Positions 8,381 through 17,194 of a DNA stretch of 64,000 nucleotides are shown in pieces. The position numbers and the translations under genes were made by a program. This stretch comes from Rhizobiales bacterium YIM 77505. GTDB lineage: Bacteria; Pseudomonadota; Alphaproteobacteria; Rhizobiales; Beijerinckiaceae. How positions within the stretch are numbered: position 1 is the stretch's first letter; each line of letters begins with the position of its first letter. Where the stretch lies: NCBI GenBank assembly GCA_000745135.1, contig JQNH01000001.1, positions 3,209,501-3,273,500 on the forward strand, in the 5' to 3' direction. The notes below the pieces were generated by a model, which did no database searches, had not been told where the DNA came from, and saw only the letters and a program-made list of their open reading frames with translations.

Positions 8381-9169
8381 TCACTCGTTGAGCCAGGCGG
8401 GACCCGGGCGCTGCTGAGGCGCCTGGCCCGGCGGTGGCGCGGCAGGCTGACCCTGGCGCCACGCCGGCCCGGGTCCGCCGGTGGCCGTGTTCCCGTTCGT
8501 CGGCCCTGTCGCGACCACACGCGGCGGTGAGGCGGCGGGCGCGGGTACCGGGGCGGCCGCCGCCTGACTGCGCCACACGGGGCCCGTGTCGGCCGGGGCC
8601 GCGGTCGCGGACTTCGGCGCCCGCCGGGCGGCAGGACGCGGCGGCACGTCCTCGCCGTTCATGACCTTCGCCCATTCGGGCATGTCGGGCGTAACAGCGA
8701 TGTCGAGGCGGTTCTGCTCGGACTGGCCGTCGCGGCCGGTCTCGACCTTGACCTTCGCGATGAAGACGATGCCGTCGAGCGCCTTGAGCCCGGGGAGCGT
8801 GCGCTTGGCCTTCGCCTGCGGGCTCTCGTCCTTCGGGTCTATGCCGTGCGCGCTCTCGATGATGCCGCGGATGGTGCGCTTGGTGATCGACCAGCCGAGC
8901 GAGACGCCTTTCTCGTCGACCTTGCCGCCCGACACGGTTAGCGCCTGCCAGAACTTGCGGCGGATGTGCGGGCCCTCGACCACCGTGAACTCGCAGTCGA
9001 GCATCAGCACGTCCGAGCCCGGCTGCGACGAGGCTTTGAGAAGGCCAGCATCCAATGACGTGGCGCCGTCGACACCGCCCGGGCGGATCGCGAGCGAGAC
9101 CTTGGCGAAGGTCCCGTCGGGGATGAGGTCGGAGGAGCGTTGCGGCTCGGCGTCGTTGAGGTCGAACAT
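8381..9169 (-). CDS. DUF669-like phage DNA-metabolism protein
   Basis: A 262-residue protein. The N-terminal 150 residues (FDLNDAEPQRSSDLIPDGTF..., then FTVVEGPHIRRKFWQAL and ITKRTIRGIIESA) have the layout of DUF669 proteins, which in phages sit next to a RecA-like ATPase. The last 100 residues are Pro/Ala/Gly-rich and probably disordered, ending in GPAWLNE; such tails are common in single-strand DNA-binding proteins. I infer a ssDNA-binding or recombination-accessory role. The ATG at 9169 has an AAGGA site 9 nt upstream and lies 47 nt after the ATPase stop codon, the widest gap in this part of the operon. Confidence 0.68.
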   Translation of the reverse strand: MFDLNDAEPQRSSDLIPDGTFAKVSLAIRPGGVDGATSLDAGLLKASSQPGSDVLMLDCEFTVVEGPHIRRKFWQALTVSGGKVDEKGVSLGWSITKRTIRGIIESAHGIDPKDESPQAKAKRTLPGLKALDGIVFIAKVKVETGRDGQSEQNRLDIAVTPDMPEWAKVMNGEDVPPRPAARRAPKSATAAPADTGPVWRSQAAAAPVPAPAASPPRVVATGPTNGNTATGGPGPAWRQGQPAAPPPGQAPQQRPGPAWLNE

Positions 9170-9216
9170 GGCGCGTGGTCCTTGCGTGCGGTCTGGATTC
9201 GGGATGAGTTCGGGAG

Positions 9217-10059
9217 TCAGGTGCGGCGGGGCGTCGCCGCGCCGTTCACCTTCGCGAGCAGGGCCATAAGGTCCGGCGGCTCGGTCGGATCGAGATGTCC
9301 GGAGCGGTCCTTCGCCGGCAGGCCCCACGGATTGCCGGAGCAGCAGACGAGGCGGCGCGTCGACCCGCTCGCGGGGTTATGCCGCCAGGTCTCGCCATCG
9401 GGATCAAACAGCGAGAGCGTCATCACCTGGTCGACGATGCCGGGCAGCTCGCGCGCGGCCTTCCCGCCTTCCATCTGCGGCTGGAAGGTCTCGCGGCCGA
9501 ACTCGTCGACCACCCGCTCCAGGATCCCGACGAAGATCACGGTGCGGCCGGGCGCGTGCTGCAGGTGCTTCAGGAGCGAGATCGTCTCGCGAGCGAGGAG
9601 ACCGTAGGCGCCGCGGGTGTCTGGCTTACCGGTCCGCTCCGAGAAGGCCTCGGGTCGCGTCTTCGCCCAGGCCATCGCCTGGCGGGTGAGGTCCGTGATC
9701 GAGTCGACGAACACGTAGCGCTTCGTCGCGATCATGCTCGCGAGGTCCGGATACTCACCAATCACATGCTGATGGTGCGCGGCCGAGAAGAAGCCCTGCG
9801 CATCAGCCGCGGGATCGATGCCGCCGATCAGGCAGGCGATGTCGGCTGCGTCCTGAAACGAGCGCACCGGGATCGAGTCGCCGCCCCAGCCCTGGAGCGA
9901 CTTCATGCCGGCCTCGAGATCGATGACGACGGTCTCGGCTGGCGGCAGCGAACGAGCGAGCGAGGTCTTGCCGGCTCCCGCCGGTCCGAAGATCGCGACC
10001 GTGGTCTTGGCGTTGGCGACGGCGAGCCGCTCGTCGGCGGTGACGATGCGCAGAGCCAT
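9217..10059 (-). CDS. RecA-fold AAA ATPase (AAA_24, phage nucleotide-binding protein)
   Basis: A 280-residue P-loop protein. The Walker A motif is GPAGAGKT (25-32), and a Walker B-type strand occurs in YVFVDSITDLT. An early VVIDLEAGMKSL motif is typical of the AAA_24 group of phage ATPases related to RecA/Sak4 single-strand annealing proteins. In phages this ATPase and a DUF669 protein form a pair; here the DUF669-like gene follows directly. It likely promotes strand annealing or exchange during element replication. The ATG at 10059 forms TGATG with the preceding HTH gene; a GTG one codon earlier is possible. Confidence 0.82.
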   Translation of the reverse strand: MALRIVTADERLAVANAKTTVAIFGPAGAGKTSLARSLPPAETVVIDLEAGMKSLQGWGGDSIPVRSFQDAADIACLIGGIDPAADAQGFFSAAHHQHVIGEYPDLASMIATKRYVFVDSITDLTRQAMAWAKTRPEAFSERTGKPDTRGAYGLLARETISLLKHLQHAPGRTVIFVGILERVVDEFGRETFQPQMEGGKAARELPGIVDQVMTLSLFDPDGETWRHNPASGSTRRLVCCSGNPWGLPAKDRSGHLDPTEPPDLMALLAKVNGAATPRRT

Positions 10060-10274
10060 CACGCCGCCCTCGCCTGAGTGCGACCAGCATCGGCGGGCAT
10101 GTTGCGGATGTGCTCGCGCTCGAAGCTCTCGATGTCGGCAAGGCGATAGACGACCCTGCCGCCGAGCTTCAGGTAGACCGGCCCCTGGCGCAGCCAGCGC
10201 CAGCGTTCGAGCGTGCGCGGACTGATGCCCCAGCGCCGCGCCAGCGTGATCTGATTGAGGAACTGCTCCGACAC
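10059..10274 (-). CDS. Small HTH protein, excisionase/AlpA-like
   Basis: A 71-residue protein from the GTG at 10274, which has a CGGAGA ribosome site 6 nt upstream. It is a winged helix-turn-helix of the MerR/excisionase kind: LNQITLARRWGISPRTLERW followed by GPVYLKLGGRVVYRLADIESFE. Proteins of this kind act as excisionases that bias a recombinase toward excision, or as activators of element genes. It is the first gene of the replication operon and sits directly downstream of the 12-bp-phased repeats, which could be its binding sites or those of another regulator. Confidence 0.75.
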   Translation of the reverse strand: MSEQFLNQITLARRWGISPRTLERWRWLRQGPVYLKLGGRVVYRLADIESFEREHIRNMPADAGRTQARAA

Positions 10275-10351
10275 TCTTGTTCTCCGGGTCGCGAACGACT
10301 GCGAGCCGGAGCTAAGCACTTCCCGGCGCTTTAGACCGTGGGAGGCGGCGC

Positions 10352-10424
10352 GGGATGCTCTGACGGATGGAGTGGGGGATCGAGCGTGGGATCGGGGTGG
10401 GACGGATGGGATGCAGGGTGGGAT
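10352..10424. repeat. Tandem GGGAT motif phased at about 12 bp
   Basis: In the gap 10275-10598, which holds no gene I can support, the plus strand carries GGGAT or a one-base variant at 10352, 10364, 10376, 10388, 10399, 10408 and 10420. The first four are exactly 12 bp apart, close to one helical turn, and the last is 12 bp from its neighbour. The cluster lies just upstream of the first gene of the replication operon. It may be a protein-binding array (operator or origin iterons). The spacing was counted directly; function is inference. Confidence 0.6.
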
Positions 10425-10598
10425 CACGCCTGCGAAAGCCAGAGTCGTCGGCAAACAGGCTTGGCGTTCGTGATCGCCAACGCGCGCCTCGCGGCGACGC
10501 GCTGGCCCCGAAGACGCGCATGCGGTCCGACCAGGGAACCAGGAAATCAGCGCCGCGCGATAGTCCGTTGGTCTGGGCGCGTTCGTCTCGGGGAGATC

Positions 10599-11381
10599 TC
10601 AACCAGCGCTCGCAAGCCGCCATCGGCGGTAGGCTCGGTGGGACAGCCGCGCGGCGGGCCGGTCCGGCAGGTTGAGGCGGTAATAGCCGCGTCCGTCCGA
10701 GACGATCAGCGTGCGCCAGTTCGGCTTCGCCTTGAAGAGGTCGACCATGCGCAGCGTCTGCGCGTTCGAGCTGCCAAGGAGCTCCTTGCCGTGCCGCCAG
10801 GGATTACCGGTCAGCGCGGCCTCGTGAAGCTGGCGGACGATCGAAGCCTGCAGCGGCCCGAGCCGGAACAGCTCCCCGTTCAGCACCACCTCGGAATAGC
10901 CGTTGCGATGGATGAAGCCGGGCTCCGCCGGGGGTTTGGACACCTCACTTGACGCCGAGGCATCGACGGGCTCGCGAGTGCCGAGCCCGTGCGCGGCTTC
11001 GAAGCGGTCGCGCTCCGATCGTGTCACGAGCAGATCCGGCAGGGTGACGAGGGTGGGCTCGACGCCCTCGGCGAGATCCACATAGCGATCGGGCGCGCTC
11101 GGCTTCAGCCGCGTGATGCGGCCGGCGCCGGTGCGGAACACTGGCCAAAGATCGGACGAGACGACGGGCTGCGGTCCGTACAGGACGGTCTCGCCTTCCG
11201 GCAGACGGAACAGGCCGTGCTCGCCCGTCTCAAACACACCGGTCTCGACCCGCAGGCCGACCGTCATGATCGAGATCTGCAAAAGGCCATCGAGCGTGTA
11301 GCAGGCAAGATCAGGGATCGATGCGTCCCAGCGCCTGGCGATCTCGTCGAGGTGAAAATAGCTTTTGGGCGGCAATGCCAT
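10599..11381 (-). CDS. Unknown protein downstream of XRE-ImmA
   Basis: A 260-residue protein that I do not recognise. The N-terminus (YFHLDEIARRWDASIPDLACY) looks like a helix-turn-helix. The middle has HGLFRLPEGETVLYGPQP and a YVDLAEGVEPTLVTLPDLLVT segment. The last third (EVVLNGELFRLGPLQASIVRQLHEAA, then HGKELLGSSNAQTLRMVDLF and IVSDGRGYYRLNL) reads like a winged-helix domain close to the OmpR-type effector fold. The ATG at 11381 has a CAGGAG site 6 nt upstream and follows the ImmA stop by 31 nt, so it is the third gene of the regulatory operon. I infer a DNA-binding regulator. Confidence 0.65.
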   Translation of the reverse strand: MALPPKSYFHLDEIARRWDASIPDLACYTLDGLLQISIMTVGLRVETGVFETGEHGLFRLPEGETVLYGPQPVVSSDLWPVFRTGAGRITRLKPSAPDRYVDLAEGVEPTLVTLPDLLVTRSERDRFEAAHGLGTREPVDASASSEVSKPPAEPGFIHRNGYSEVVLNGELFRLGPLQASIVRQLHEAALTGNPWRHGKELLGSSNAQTLRMVDLFKAKPNWRTLIVSDGRGYYRLNLPDRPAARLSHRAYRRWRLASAG

Positions 11382-11412
11382 CGATAGCTCCTGAACAGTC
11401 ACGTTGAGGCAA

Positions 11413-12186
11413 TCACCGGCCGCTGATGAGGCCATATTTGCGCAGGCGTACCTGGATGAAATCGATCGACACGCCGAAGATCTCGGCGAGGTCGATGGCG
11501 AGCGTCTCGATCGCCTCGAAGCCCGTCTTTTGCCCGGCAATGACAGGGAGCTCGTGCCCATGCTCGGGGGCAACCATTGGAATCCCGAGCGCTGCAGCGC
11601 GCTTGAACATGTGCCGGTGCAGGAGCGGCCGCGGCGCAAGCAGCGCGCCCATGAACTCGTTGGCGCGCCACTCGCGCCAGTCCGGCACGCCTGGAACAGC
11701 CTTCACGGGCGCCGCGCCGGTCGCAAGAGGCTGAAATCGGCGTTCGGGCGCGGGTTCATGGAGCTCAAGCCGGAGCGAGGGCTGGCGCGAGCGCTGAATC
11801 CAGGCGGGTGTCTCGAACACGGCGTGGCCGAGCTCGTGCCCGGCCGTGCTGCGCGCGAGGTCCTCGCGTTCATCGATCAACTCGCCATTCAGCGAGATCA
11901 GCGCCGCGGAGGGCCAGCTCTCGTCATGCTCCACGACGCCCAGCGCGGGGTTGCCGGCGTGGTCCGTGATCGCACGGCCGAGCTCCCAGTGCGTCTCGAA
12001 GGCGAGCCCGTTCACCTGCAGGCGGCGCGAGCGCGCGATCAGGCGCGAAAGATCAAGCTTCGGCTTCTGCGCAGCGCCGACGATCTGGCGCCGGGCCGCC
12101 TCGCCGAGCACCCAGATCTCGGGAGCGCGCAGCCGGCGCGGCTCAAAGGAGGGCCGGAAATGCGGATAGTTGAGCACGAGCATCAT
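11413..12186 (-). CDS. ImmA/IrrE family metallopeptidase
   Basis: A 257-residue protein with the zinc protease signature GHELGHAVFE (His117, Glu118, His121) and a downstream Glu in WREWRANEFMGALLAP, the arrangement of ImmA/IrrE (COG2856) peptidases. ImmA of ICEBs1 cleaves the element repressor ImmR; IrrE cleaves DdrO. Here the preceding gene, 20 nt upstream, is an XRE repressor, so this enzyme probably inactivates it on a stress or DNA-damage signal. I chose the ATG at 12186, with an AAAGAGG site about 5 nt upstream; the open frame continues further but would run into the repressor gene. Confidence 0.87.
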   Translation of the reverse strand: MMLVLNYPHFRPSFEPRRLRAPEIWVLGEAARRQIVGAAQKPKLDLSRLIARSRRLQVNGLAFETHWELGRAITDHAGNPALGVVEHDESWPSAALISLNGELIDEREDLARSTAGHELGHAVFETPAWIQRSRQPSLRLELHEPAPERRFQPLATGAAPVKAVPGVPDWREWRANEFMGALLAPRPLLHRHMFKRAAALGIPMVAPEHGHELPVIAGQKTGFEAIETLAIDLAEIFGVSIDFIQVRLRKYGLISGR

Positions 12187-12206
12187 GAAGCCTCTTTCGG
12201 CTAGGC

Positions 12207-12476
12207 TCAGCGGGCGAAGCGGCGGTAGAACGCGACGACCTCCGTCGCCCGCCCCTGGAGATCGGGTGGCAGACGGCGCGCTGCGGCGAAGGCTTCGTCG
12301 GACGGGATGTCGAGGACCTCGGCGATCCGCTGGATCAGCTCGTCCCTTGGCGGGTTTTCGCGGTCCCGCTCGATCCTGGAGAGGTAAGGGACGGAGAGCT
12401 CGACCTCGGCGGCGACGTCGAGGAGGGTGAGGCCGCGCGCGAGGCGGCGTTCGCGGATGAAGGCGCCAAAGCTCAT
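12207..12476 (-). CDS. XRE-family repressor (ImmR-like)
   Basis: An 89-residue protein with a Cro/CI-type helix-turn-helix: IRERRLARGLTLLDVAAEVE then VPYLSRIERDRENPP. The C-terminal 20 residues form a short helix (TEVVAFYRRFAR) that may mediate dimer contacts or ImmA recognition. It is the first gene of a three-gene operon with the ImmA-like protease. The 20-bp palindrome at 12491-12510, just upstream of its start, is a good candidate for its own operator. I infer that it keeps the recombinase operon, which lies in the opposite direction, switched off. Confidence 0.87.
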   Translation of the reverse strand: MSFGAFIRERRLARGLTLLDVAAEVELSVPYLSRIERDRENPPRDELIQRIAEVLDIPSDEAFAAARRLPPDLQGRATEVVAFYRRFAR

Positions 12477-12490
12477 CGGGTCCTCCGGCT

Positions 12491-12519
12491 GTTTGCGCGC
12501 TCACGCAAACCGGCAAACC
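12491..12519. promoter_or_regulatory. Candidate XRE operator palindrome
   Basis: GTTTGCGCGCTCACGCAAAC (12491-12510) is an inverted repeat with 7-bp arms, and another GCAAAC half-site follows at 12513-12518. It lies 15 nt upstream of the XRE start codon. A further GTTTGCG copy is at 12704-12710, nearer the divergent recombinase operon. Such a layout fits autoregulation plus control of the divergent promoter. The rest of 12477-12842 holds no gene I can support. Confidence 0.6.
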
Positions 12520-12842
12520 GAGGGCGTCTCCGGACGCGGCCAGGGCCGCCCGGCTCGGACCCGCCGATGCGTGATGTTCCTATTATGTTCTCATCGCGCG
12601 GAGAGTCGAGTCGATTCTGATTCGTGCTCTTGCGGCGGCGCGCCGGCTGTGGACAGCGGGGCTCGGCTCCCGGATCGGCTGTGGCTTGCGCACGCCTGCT
12701 TTTGTTTGCGCTCCGCTTCGCCAAGTGTCTGAAAAAGCTATGAAAAGCGCCCGAGTTGGCTAGCTTCTCGCCAGGCGATGCGCTCGCCGAGCGTCTGTAA
12801 AGCTGCCGACCACCGATGCACAATGCCCTTCATCCCGATCGC

Positions 12843-13018
12843 ATGAACCCAGAGGAACGCCTCGCCGAGGTCGCGCGGCTGCTCGCGGCCGGCTTTCTCA
12901 GGCTGCGCATGAGAACCGGGCAGCGGACACCAGTGGAACAAAGCCCGGTTCGACTGGACTTCTCGCCCGCCAAGAGCGGTCGTTGCCAACCGCAGGAACA
13001 ACGGTGGGAGACAGGAGA

Positions 13019-13022
<4 letters not shown>
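12843..13022 (+). CDS. Small protein starting the recombinase operon
   Basis: A 59-residue protein from the ATG at 12843 (an ATG at 12816 is also in frame). Its start, NPEERLAEVARLLAAGFLRLRMR, forms an amphipathic helix. Short proteins with this opening are familiar directly before DUF2924 and recombinase genes in Hyphomicrobiales. The stop codon overlaps the GTG of the next gene (GTGA), which supports both. Its role is unknown; it may be a DNA-binding or recombination-directionality partner. Confidence 0.6.
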
Positions 13023-13533
<511 letters not shown>

Positions 13534-13537
<4 letters not shown>

Positions 13538-14892
13538 GGCACTCCGCGAAACAGGCTGCTGTCCGCGGCGAGGACGCGAAGGCTCCGGTCCGGCGGCTGC
13601 GCTGCGCGATCTACACCCGCAAGTCCTCGGAGGAGGGGCTCGAGCAGGAGTTCAACTCGCTCGATGCGCAGCGCGAGGCCTGCGCAGCCTACATCGCGAG
13701 CCAGCGTGCCGAGGGCTGGATCGCTCTGCCGACCGAATATGACGACGGCGGCTTCTCGGGCGGCACGTTGGAGCGTCCGGCGCTCCAGCGGCTCTTGGCT
13801 GACATCGAGGCCGGGCTGGTCGACGTGGTGGTGGTGTACAAGATCGACCGTCTGTCGCGGTCCCTCATGGACTTCTCGAAGCTCGTCGAGGTGTTCGATC
13901 GCAACGCCGTCACCTTCGTCTCGGTCACGCAGTCGTTCAACACGACAACTTCGATGGGGCGGCTCACGCTCAACATCCTGCTGTCCTTCGCCCAGTTCGA
14001 GCGCGAGGTGATCGGCGAGCGCATCCGCGACAAGTTCGCCGCCTCGCGGAAACGCGGCATGTGGATGGGCGGGTGGACGCCGGTCGGTTATGACGTGGTG
14101 GATCGTAAGCTCGTTGTGAACGAGGACGAGGCGGCTCTCGTCCGGCGCATCTTCGCTCGCTTCCTGGAACTCGGCTCGGTCACCCTCCTCGTCCGCGAAC
14201 TGCGGCAGGAGGGCGCGACCACGAAGCAGGGCAAGCCGTTCGACAAGGGCACCCTCTACAAGGTGCTCAACAATCGGGTCTACGTTGGCGAGGCGGTGCA
14301 TAAAGGCAAGGCCTACCAGGGCGAGCACGCCGCGATCATCGAAATCGGGATCTTCGAGCGGGCCCAGGCGATCCTCGCGAGCAACGGCCGGCAAAGGGCG
14401 GCGAGCACGCGCCGCGAGACGCCGGCCCTGCTCAAGGGCCTGATCTTCACCGAGAGCGGACGGGCGATGACGCCGACGCACACGCGCAAAGGCCCGAAGC
14501 TCTACCGCTACTATGTCTCAACTGACGTGGTGCGCGGGCGCGAAAAGGGCGCGACCGAATCGCTGGCGCGATTGCCCGCCGGCCTTATCGAGACGGCGAC
14601 GGTCAGGGAGGTGCTGCGCCTGATCCGCTCGCCCGAGATCGTCGCCCAGACGATCGAGGCGGTGCGCGCCGAGGCCCCTGACACGTCCGAGGGCGAGATC
14701 GTCGGGATCCTCGATCAGTTCTGGGGGCTGTGGGCCACCCTCATTCCGGCCGAGCAGGCGCGCGTGATCCGGCTCCTGGTTGAGCGGGTCGTGGTCAGGC
14801 CCGACGGCGTTGCCATCACCTTGCACGCCGCAGGGCTCGGGCAGATCGCCCGCGAGATGCTCAGCCTCGATGGCGCAAGGAGGGCAGCATGA
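13534..14892 (+). CDS. Large serine recombinase (site-specific integrase)
   Basis: A 452-residue protein from a GTG that overlaps the DUF2924 stop. The resolvase domain (about 23-170) begins with AIYTRKSSEEG, in which Ser31 of the Y-x-R-x-S pattern is the nucleophile, and contains VYKIDRLSRSL with the conserved Arg residues. A recombinase domain follows (GWTPVGYDVVDRKLVVNEDE to YVGEAVHKG, about 185-275). The C-terminal part is shorter than in phage integrases such as phiC31, and I see no cysteine zinc ribbon. It probably integrates and excises the element. The adjacent ATGA-coupled genes are likely partners. Confidence 0.92.
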
Positions 14893-15329
14893 CGAAAATC
14901 ACGGACGTGGCGGCATCCACCATCACCGTTGTCGTCCCGATCGCCATTCGGCAGCGCAATGGCCGGCCGAAGATCGTGCTGCCGGACGACGGTCCGCCCC
15001 AGCCGGATGCGAGCGACCCGGCCCGCGGCGCAGTTCTTCGAGCGATCGCCCGCGCCTGGGACTGGCGGCGACGCCTCGAGGCGGGGGAGGTTTCGACCCT
15101 CCAGGATCTGGCCAATGCTGAGAAGGTGACGCTGCCCTTCGTCAGCCGCTTCATCCGTCTCGCTTATCTCTCGCCCATGGTGCTCGAACGGATCGTCTGC
15201 AACGGGGAAGGCATCGCCATATCGCTCGAGCGCCTCGTCGGGATCGCCCTGGAGCCCTGGGCGCAGCAGGCAGCGCAGATCTTTGGCGGGCCTAGCTGCC
15301 CGCGTTCGATGGCCGCCAGTACTGACTAA
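14889..15329 (+). CDS. Recombinase-associated HTH protein
   Basis: A 146-residue protein whose ATG overlaps the recombinase stop (ATGA). The middle has AIARAWDWRRRLEAGEVS, then LQDLANAEKVTLPFVSRFIR, which is a helix-turn-helix close to the one of ParB/KorB-like proteins, and LSPMVLERIV. Proteins of this layout commonly follow large serine recombinases in Hyphomicrobiales elements. I infer DNA binding, perhaps at the attachment site or as a directionality factor. No enzyme motif is visible. Confidence 0.72.
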   Translation: MTKITDVAASTITVVVPIAIRQRNGRPKIVLPDDGPPQPDASDPARGAVLRAIARAWDWRRRLEAGEVSTLQDLANAEKVTLPFVSRFIRLAYLSPMVLERIVCNGEGIAISLERLVGIALEPWAQQAAQIFGGPSCPRSMAASTD

Positions 15330-15623
15330 CCGGGGCTGCTCCTGGGATCTTCTTTCCCCTCGGCTACAGAATGTAGAATGGCTGCAGAACGAAAGAATCT
15401 AAGTTGTTCTTATTCTTAAAGTGCATCTTTTTCGGGCAAGCGTTTGATGATCTTGGCGCGACCGCCGCAACTAGTCGAGTTCGAGCGCGCTCGGGCGCAT
15501 TGCACCTCCTTCGACTTGCATCCGCGCGACATATCCGCGACCGCTCGGCCCTAATATGTCTTACGCTAGGTGTTTGATCCCTCGATGTGGTGGTACGGTG
15601 GACCATGCTGCAACGGATGCGTT
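15330..15623. other. Gap between recombinase operon and IS relic
   Basis: About 290 bp that are more AT-rich than the flanks (notably 15361-15430). I see no gene. It probably includes the end of the recombination module and the left end of the IS481-type relic. An attachment site could lie here but I cannot point to one. Confidence 0.4.
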
Positions 15624-16355
15624 ATGGGCCAAGTTCTTCACGGCAGCGCCCGCACAACAGAGGCGGTCCGTCGCGCGATACAGCTTCGTCAAGAGAGCGT
15701 GAGGGCGCTGGCCCGCTGCTACGGCGTGAGCCCCACCACAGTTCAGAAGTGGCGCAAGCGGGAGACGACCGCTGACGCCCGGATGGAACCGAAGGAGGTC
15801 CGCTCCAACGTTCTCACCCCTGAACAGGAAGCGATCATCGTCACCTTCCGGCGCCACACGCTCCTGGAGGAGAAAGCAAACATCGACACGGCTTCGGACT
15901 TCCTCCGCGCCCTGATCGAGGCCGTGCCTTACCAGATCCATGCCGTGCTGACCGACAATGGCGTGCAGTTCTGCGACGCCCCGAAGAACCGCTCAGGCCC
16001 AACCGCCATGCTGCGCGTTCATCGCTTTGATCGCCTGTGCCGCGAGCACGGCATCGAGCATCGCCTGACCAAGCCCAATCACCCGTGGACCAACGGCCAG
16101 AGCCTGCCCCCGCGAAGGCGGAGGTCGAGCGCGTGAACCGCACCCTCAAGAATGCGACGGTCAAGCGCTATCACTACGACAGCCACGACCAGCTCAGGGC
16201 GCACCTGCAGCTCTTCCTGGATGCTTACAACTACGCCCGCCGGCTCAAGACCCTCAGGGGGCTCACGCCTTACGAGTTCGCCTGTCAGGCCTGGACGAAA
16301 GACCCCAATCGGTTCAGGCTCAACCCGTCACACCACATCCCGGGACCGTACACCT
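15624..16355 (+). pseudogene. IS481-family transposase relic
   Basis: The N-terminal helix-turn-helix region of an IS481-type transposase is intact (RALARCYGVSPTTVQKWRKR). At about 15866 the frame jumps from the FRRHTLL segment straight to EEKANIDTASDFLRALIEAV, so some 110-120 residues including the first catalytic Asp are missing. The second Asp region (AVLTDNGVQF) and HPWTNGQ follow. At 16101-16123 there is a 23-bp insertion that shifts the frame; the DDE Glu region (VERVNRTLKNATVKRYHYDS) and the C-terminus continue in another frame. The gene cannot make a working transposase. It separates the recombination module from the stress island. Confidence 0.85.
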
Positions 16356-17193
16356 ACGGCGCGCCGGTGGCCGGCGGGTCCCCACGCGAGCGCTGGCGGG
16401 GCAGATACTCCACCGAGGGCTGCGTCCGAACCGGCTGAGGGTAGAGCGTCATCAACTCGAGGATCTCGATGGGCATGTCCGTGCTCACTAGCAACCCGAG
16501 CAACTGCGCCTCGGCTGGTGAGATTGGGTAATCATGCGTCCAATCGCCTCGGCTGAGGCGGTCGGCGAGTTCATCGGCCTGCTCCTTCGTCATGTGCTCC
16601 CGCAAGAGGTCGCTCACCGCTCCCCTAATCTGAGCAATGGCCTTACGGCCCATGTCGGCAAGGATGAGGGTCTGATCGTCGACCTCGGCGATCGGTTTCT
16701 CCTCGGTCGCCCGGATGATCGAGGCCGCCGGCAGTCCGTTAATTTGCGGATCGACAGGCCCGAGCACGGCATGCGGGCTCATGGCGATCTCGTCGGCGGC
16801 GAGCGCGATGAGCGTTCCGCCCGACATGGCCAGATGCGGCACGAACACGGTCGTCTTGGCTCGATGCAACTTCAATGCCCGGGCGATCTGCAGCGACGCC
16901 AAAACCAACCCCCCTGGAGTGTGCAGGACGAGATCGAGGGGCGTGTCCGGATCGGTCATTTGGATGGCCCGCATGACCTCCTCGGAGTCGTTCACGTCGA
17001 TGTAGCGCATGAGCGGAAAGCCGAGCAGGCGCATGGTCTCCTGCCGGTGCACCAGGAGGATGACGCGCGAGCCGCGCTTCTTCTCAATCTCTGCGATCTT
17101 GCGTTGACGCATGGCCATGAGCAGCCGCTGACTGATCACAGGCTGCAAAGAGACCAGCGCGATGAAAATCCAAAAGAAGTCGAGTAGGTTCAC
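16354..17193 (-). CDS. SDH-type Clp-fold serine protease, membrane-anchored
   Basis: A 279-residue protein from the GTG at 17193, with a GGAG site 8 nt upstream. One membrane segment is visible at residues 4-20 (LDFFWIFIALVSLQPVI). The rest is a Clp/SppA-like fold of the SDH proteinase family: the HTPGG oxyanion segment (91-95), the nucleophile Ser124 in AMSGGT, and HAVLGPVDPQ. These proteases lie at the membrane and often neighbour stress genes. The last 20 residues (after VEYLPRQ) run to the edge of the IS relic, so the original C-terminus may have been replaced. The rhomboid protease gene precedes it by 1 nt. Confidence 0.85.
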   Translation of the reverse strand: MNLLDFFWIFIALVSLQPVISQRLLMAMRQRKIAEIEKKRGSRVILLVHRQETMRLLGFPLMRYIDVNDSEEVMRAIQMTDPDTPLDLVLHTPGGLVLASLQIARALKLHRAKTTVFVPHLAMSGGTLIALAADEIAMSPHAVLGPVDPQINGLPAASIIRATEEKPIAEVDDQTLILADMGRKAIAQIRGAVSDLLREHMTKEQADELADRLSRGDWTHDYPISPAEAQLLGLLVSTDMPIEILELMTLYPQPVRTQPSVEYLPRQRSRGDPPATGAP

Positions 17194-17194
17194 G

